A DNA stretch of 64,000 nucleotides. Source: Aporhodopirellula aestuarii. GTDB lineage: Bacteria > Planctomycetota > Planctomycetia > Pirellulales > Pirellulaceae. Position 1 is the first letter of the stretch; each line of letters begins with the position of its first letter. The notes beneath the pieces are model-generated. The model was not told the DNA's origin. It saw only the letters and a program-made list of their open reading frames with translations, and did not search any database. Below are positions 61,980 to 64,000 of this stretch, one piece after another. Where the stretch lies: NCBI RefSeq assembly GCF_023701485.1, contig NZ_JAMQBK010000060.1:370460-434459 (forward strand). The letters run 5' to 3'. The translations under genes were made by a program, and so were the position numbers.

Positions 61980-63041
61980 ATGGCCGCGACCTACAAAGAT
62001 GCAGGCGTCGATCTCGACGTTTACGCCGAATCGATGAGCCGATTGCCCCGGTTGATGCACCGCACTTTCAGCCCTCGCGTCTTGCCGAGCGACGGCGGAT
62101 TCGCGGGTTTGTTTCAGCTCGATTTCGCGGGCAAACTGTTTGCCCGAAACTACGAGGAGCCCGTCCTCGTCAGCGGTACCGATGGCGTCGGCACCAAACT
62201 CGTCGTAGCCCAATCGCTCGATCGGCACGACACCGTCGGGATTGATCTCGTTGCGATGTGCGTAAACGATCTGATTTGCACGGGTGCCGAGCCGTTGTTC
62301 TTTCTCGATTACGTTGCGATGGGACGCGATGATCCGGCTCGGTTAGAGCGGATCGTGTCCGGGATCAGTGACGGATGCGTGGCTGGCGATTTGGCGCTAC
62401 TCGGAGGCGAGACCGCCATCATGCCGGACATGTACGGTACCGACGATTATGACTTGGCCGGATTCGCCGTCGGCGTGGTGGAACGCAAACGGTTGATCGA
62501 CGGACATCTGATTGCTCCGGGCGACGTGGTGTTGGGGCTCGCCGCGACGGGACTGCACAGCAACGGGTTTTCGCTCGTTCGCAAAGTGATCTCGGACTCG
62601 GGTGCCGGATGGGACGATTGCCCAGAAGAATTTGGTGGTGAATCGCTCGGCGATGTTTGTTTGAAACCGACGCGGATTTACACCTCAGCAATCCGCGCGA
62701 TTCAGTCGCACTACCGCGTCAAGCAAGTACTGCACGGAATCGCTCACATCACCGGTGGCGGCATCGAAGAGAACCTCGATCGGATTCTGCCATCGGGAGT
62801 CGACGCCGAAATCGATCCCACGTCATGGAACCCGAATCCGATCTTCAGTTGGGTGCAAAAACACGGCCAAGTCGAAACGTCGGAGATGCGGCGTGTCTTC
62901 AACATGGGTATCGGGATGGCAATCGTCGTGAACGAGTTTTACGTCGCAAGCATTACCTCCCAACTGTCATCGCTGGGCATCGATTGTCATCGTATCGGCG
63001 CGATCACCGAAGGCAGCGGCAAGGTCCGCTACGCCGAGTAG
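61980..63041 (+). CDS. purM: Phosphoribosylformylglycinamidine cyclo-ligase (AIR synthetase) PurM
   Basis: 353 residues, close to the usual 345. It closes the imidazole ring of FGAM with ATP to give AIR in purine synthesis. Family motifs: YKDAGVDLD at the N-terminus, [11 protein letters not shown] in the ATP/FGAM site, [33 protein letters not shown] and [13 protein letters not shown], ending with GMAIVV. ATG at 61980. It is divergent from recQ, with 169 bp between starts, and stands alone. Confidence 0.97.
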   Translation: MAATYKDAGVDLDVYAESMSRLPRLMHRTFSPRVLPSDGGFAGLFQLDFAGKLFARNYEEPVLVSGTDGVGTKLVVAQSLDRHDTVGIDLVAMCVNDLICTGAEPLFFLDYVAMGRDDPARLERIVSGISDGCVAGDLALLGGETAIMPDMYGTDDYDLAGFAVGVVERKRLIDGHLIAPGDVVLGLAATGLHSNGFSLVRKVISDSGAGWDDCPEEFGGESLGDVCLKPTRIYTSAIRAIQSHYRVKQVLHGIAHITGGGIEENLDRILPSGVDAEIDPTSWNPNPIFSWVQKHGQVETSEMRRVFNMGIGMAIVVNEFYVASITSQLSSLGIDCHRIGAITEGSGKVRYAE

Positions 63042-63111
63042 GCAAGGTCTGCAAAGACATGCTTACATCTCAAACGTGATTGCGATGGTATGCTCGATCG
63101 TCGAAACGTAG

Positions 63112-63132
63112 CTCGGTCTTTCCAAGACCGAG
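63112..63132 (+). terminator. Hairpin downstream of purM, possible terminator
   Basis: CTCGGTCTT and AAGACCGAG pair perfectly (9 bp) around a TCC loop, 71 bp after the purM stop. There is no T-tract, so a repeat-family hairpin is equally likely. Confidence 0.35.
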
Positions 63133-63206
63133 ACTCCCCAGTAAATCATCTAGAAAGTCCGAGGCTCGGGGGACGTCGATCTATTTGCTGCGGGATTTCA
63201 AAAAAT

Positions 63207-63264
63207 AGCGGAACGGCGCGAGCCGTCCGGTAACGCGGGACCAAGCGGCTCGCGCCGTTCCGCT
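63207..63264. repeat. REP-like palindrome with perfect 19-bp arms
   Basis: AGCGGAACGGCGCGAGCCG (63207-63225) is the exact reverse complement of 63246-63264. It is the best-preserved member of the family at 16265, 29377 and 58289 and again lies beyond a gene's 3' end. Confidence 0.85.
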
Positions 63265-63406
63265 AGTAAGAGCACTCAATCACTCATTGTCTCGATGAGA
63301 CGTTGCTACGTGTGTGGGGTTGCCCAGAAAGCTGTGTTTGGGTCGCATGGTGGGGATCGTTGTCCCAGGTGATAACGGCAATGAACAATGAACGGTGCCA
63401 CCCAAT

Positions 63407-64000
63407 GACCGGTGCCACCCACCATCCGCCAGGCCCGGAGGGCCGGCACAACCTTTGCCGGGGGTGTGAGCCCCCGGTAACCGATGCCTATTCAAACCAC
63501 CAAGCCCTGAAGGGGCGACACACTTTCCCCCGCCGAGTTAGAGTTCCATGACCGGTGCCACCCATCATCCGTCAGGCCCAGAGGGCCGGCACAACCTTTG
63601 CCGGGGGTGTGAACCCCCGGTAACCGATGCCTATTCAAACCACCAAGCCCTGAAGGGGCGGCACACTTTCCCCGCCGAGTTAGCAGTGACCGGGGTGTGT
63701 CGGCCCTCCAGGCCTTGGTGTTGGGTTGGAGCGGGGTTCCGGGGCCTGTTGGCCCCGGCATGGGTTGTGTCAGCCCTTCGGGCTTGAAAGCTGGACGGAA
63801 TCAGTTCGATGAACGGTGCCACCCAGCATCCGCCAGGCCCGGAGGGCCGGCACAACCTTTGCCGGGGGTGTGAACCCCCGGTAACCGATGCCTATTCAAA
63901 CCACCAAGCCCTGAAGGGGCGACACACTTTCCCCCGCCGAGTTAGTAGTGACCGGGGTGTGTCGGCCCTCCGGGCCTTGGTGTTGGGTTGGGGCGGGGGT
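63407..64000. repeat. GC-rich tandem repeat block at window end
   Basis: Three units of about 134 bp start with accggtgccaccc or aacggtgccaccc at 63407, 63550 and 63811 and run through tttgccgggggtgtg and ccgatgcctattcaaaccac to ccgccgagttag. Behind units 2 and 3 comes a second motif, gaccggggtgtgtcggccct, with ttggtgttgggttgg, giving a 261-bp higher-order period. The block continues past the window edge. Units are 95% or more alike by eye. Open frames across it are low-complexity artefacts. Confidence 0.9.

Larger units (their letters stand above)
63042..63406. other. Intergenic region rich in palindromes after purM
   Basis: No gene is supported here. The stretch holds the 9-bp hairpin at 63112-63132, the short motif at 63161-63175 shared with the window start, and the long palindrome at 63207-63264. 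Small open frames in it are repeats read as protein. Confidence 0.6.

Noticed and set aside
63280-64000. Several 70-90 codon frames in the terminal repeat block
   Set aside because: They are the same GC-rich repeat read in different frames (RQPG/PGPEGRHNLCRG types) and have no ribosome-binding sites or domain signatures.

Overview
The window reads as chromosomal DNA of a planctomycete, most likely of the Pirellulaceae (Rhodopirellula-like). Indicators are a DUF1559 pseudopilin-like protein with the C-terminal H-X9-DG type motif, three large transmembrane Ser/Thr kinases (one with WD40 repeats, one coupled to an ECF sigma factor), a TIGR04222 membrane protein, an anti-sigma-like regulator, Exb/Tol proteins of planctomycete style, short operons and many dispersed palindromic intergenic repeats. 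This assignment is inference from family content; no marker gene such as rRNA is present.

Layout. 0.1-2.0 kb: a family 2 glycosyltransferase and a small lipoprotein. 2.1-2.5 kb: the first copy of a non-coding repeat of about 0.47 kb, whose inverted second copy lies at 34.6-35.1 kb. 2.6-7.9 kb: a PAS-GGDEF diguanylate cyclase, then a receiver-like protein, GspE/PilB ATPase, GspF/PilC platform protein and a pseudopilin. 8.0-10.6 kb (minus strand): a crotonase-fold protein, an orphan iron-type solute-binding lipoprotein and a TM2 protein. 10.9-16.2 kb: error-prone polymerase DnaE2 with a PhyH-type dioxygenase 6 bp behind it, then an anti-sigma-like membrane protein. 16.4-20.5 kb (minus): DsbD and an APH-fold kinase. 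20.9-29.0 kb: a 1740-residue Ser/Thr kinase and a TonB-dependent receptor. 29.1-34.4 kb (minus): a small lipoprotein, 125-bp tandem repeats, DUF1559 protein and a WD40 kinase. 35.3-36.8 kb: TIGR04222 protein with a Cys/Gly-rich tail.

37.0-43.9 kb is a minus-strand run: tRNA-Phe, a sodium:neurotransmitter symporter (NSS) coupled by a 4-bp overlap to a 48-residue MetS-like small subunit, which is coupled by TAATG to a phosphodiesterase/phosphatase-family protein, followed by an S9 dipeptidyl peptidase and a fumarylacetoacetate hydrolase-family enzyme. It looks like a peptide/amino-acid scavenging operon. 

44.0-58.2 kb is the most interesting stretch: nine plus-strand genes with short gaps or overlaps. 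They encode a single-span membrane protein, ExbB, ExbD, a zinc-ribbon-ExbD fusion, a membrane-anchored PQQ-type beta-propeller, a TPR-plus-family-5 solute-binding protein, an unknown exported protein, an ECF sigma factor and a Ser/Thr kinase whose extracytoplasmic part resembles a TAXI (TRAP) solute receptor. I infer a proton-motive-force-driven envelope machine with its own sensing and transcription module; its function is unknown. 

58.5-63.0 kb: recQ, hisH and a hypothetical gene on the minus strand, divergent from purM. 63.0-64.0 kb: a dense block of palindromes and GC-rich tandem repeats. No CRISPR array, integrase or recognised defence system was found.
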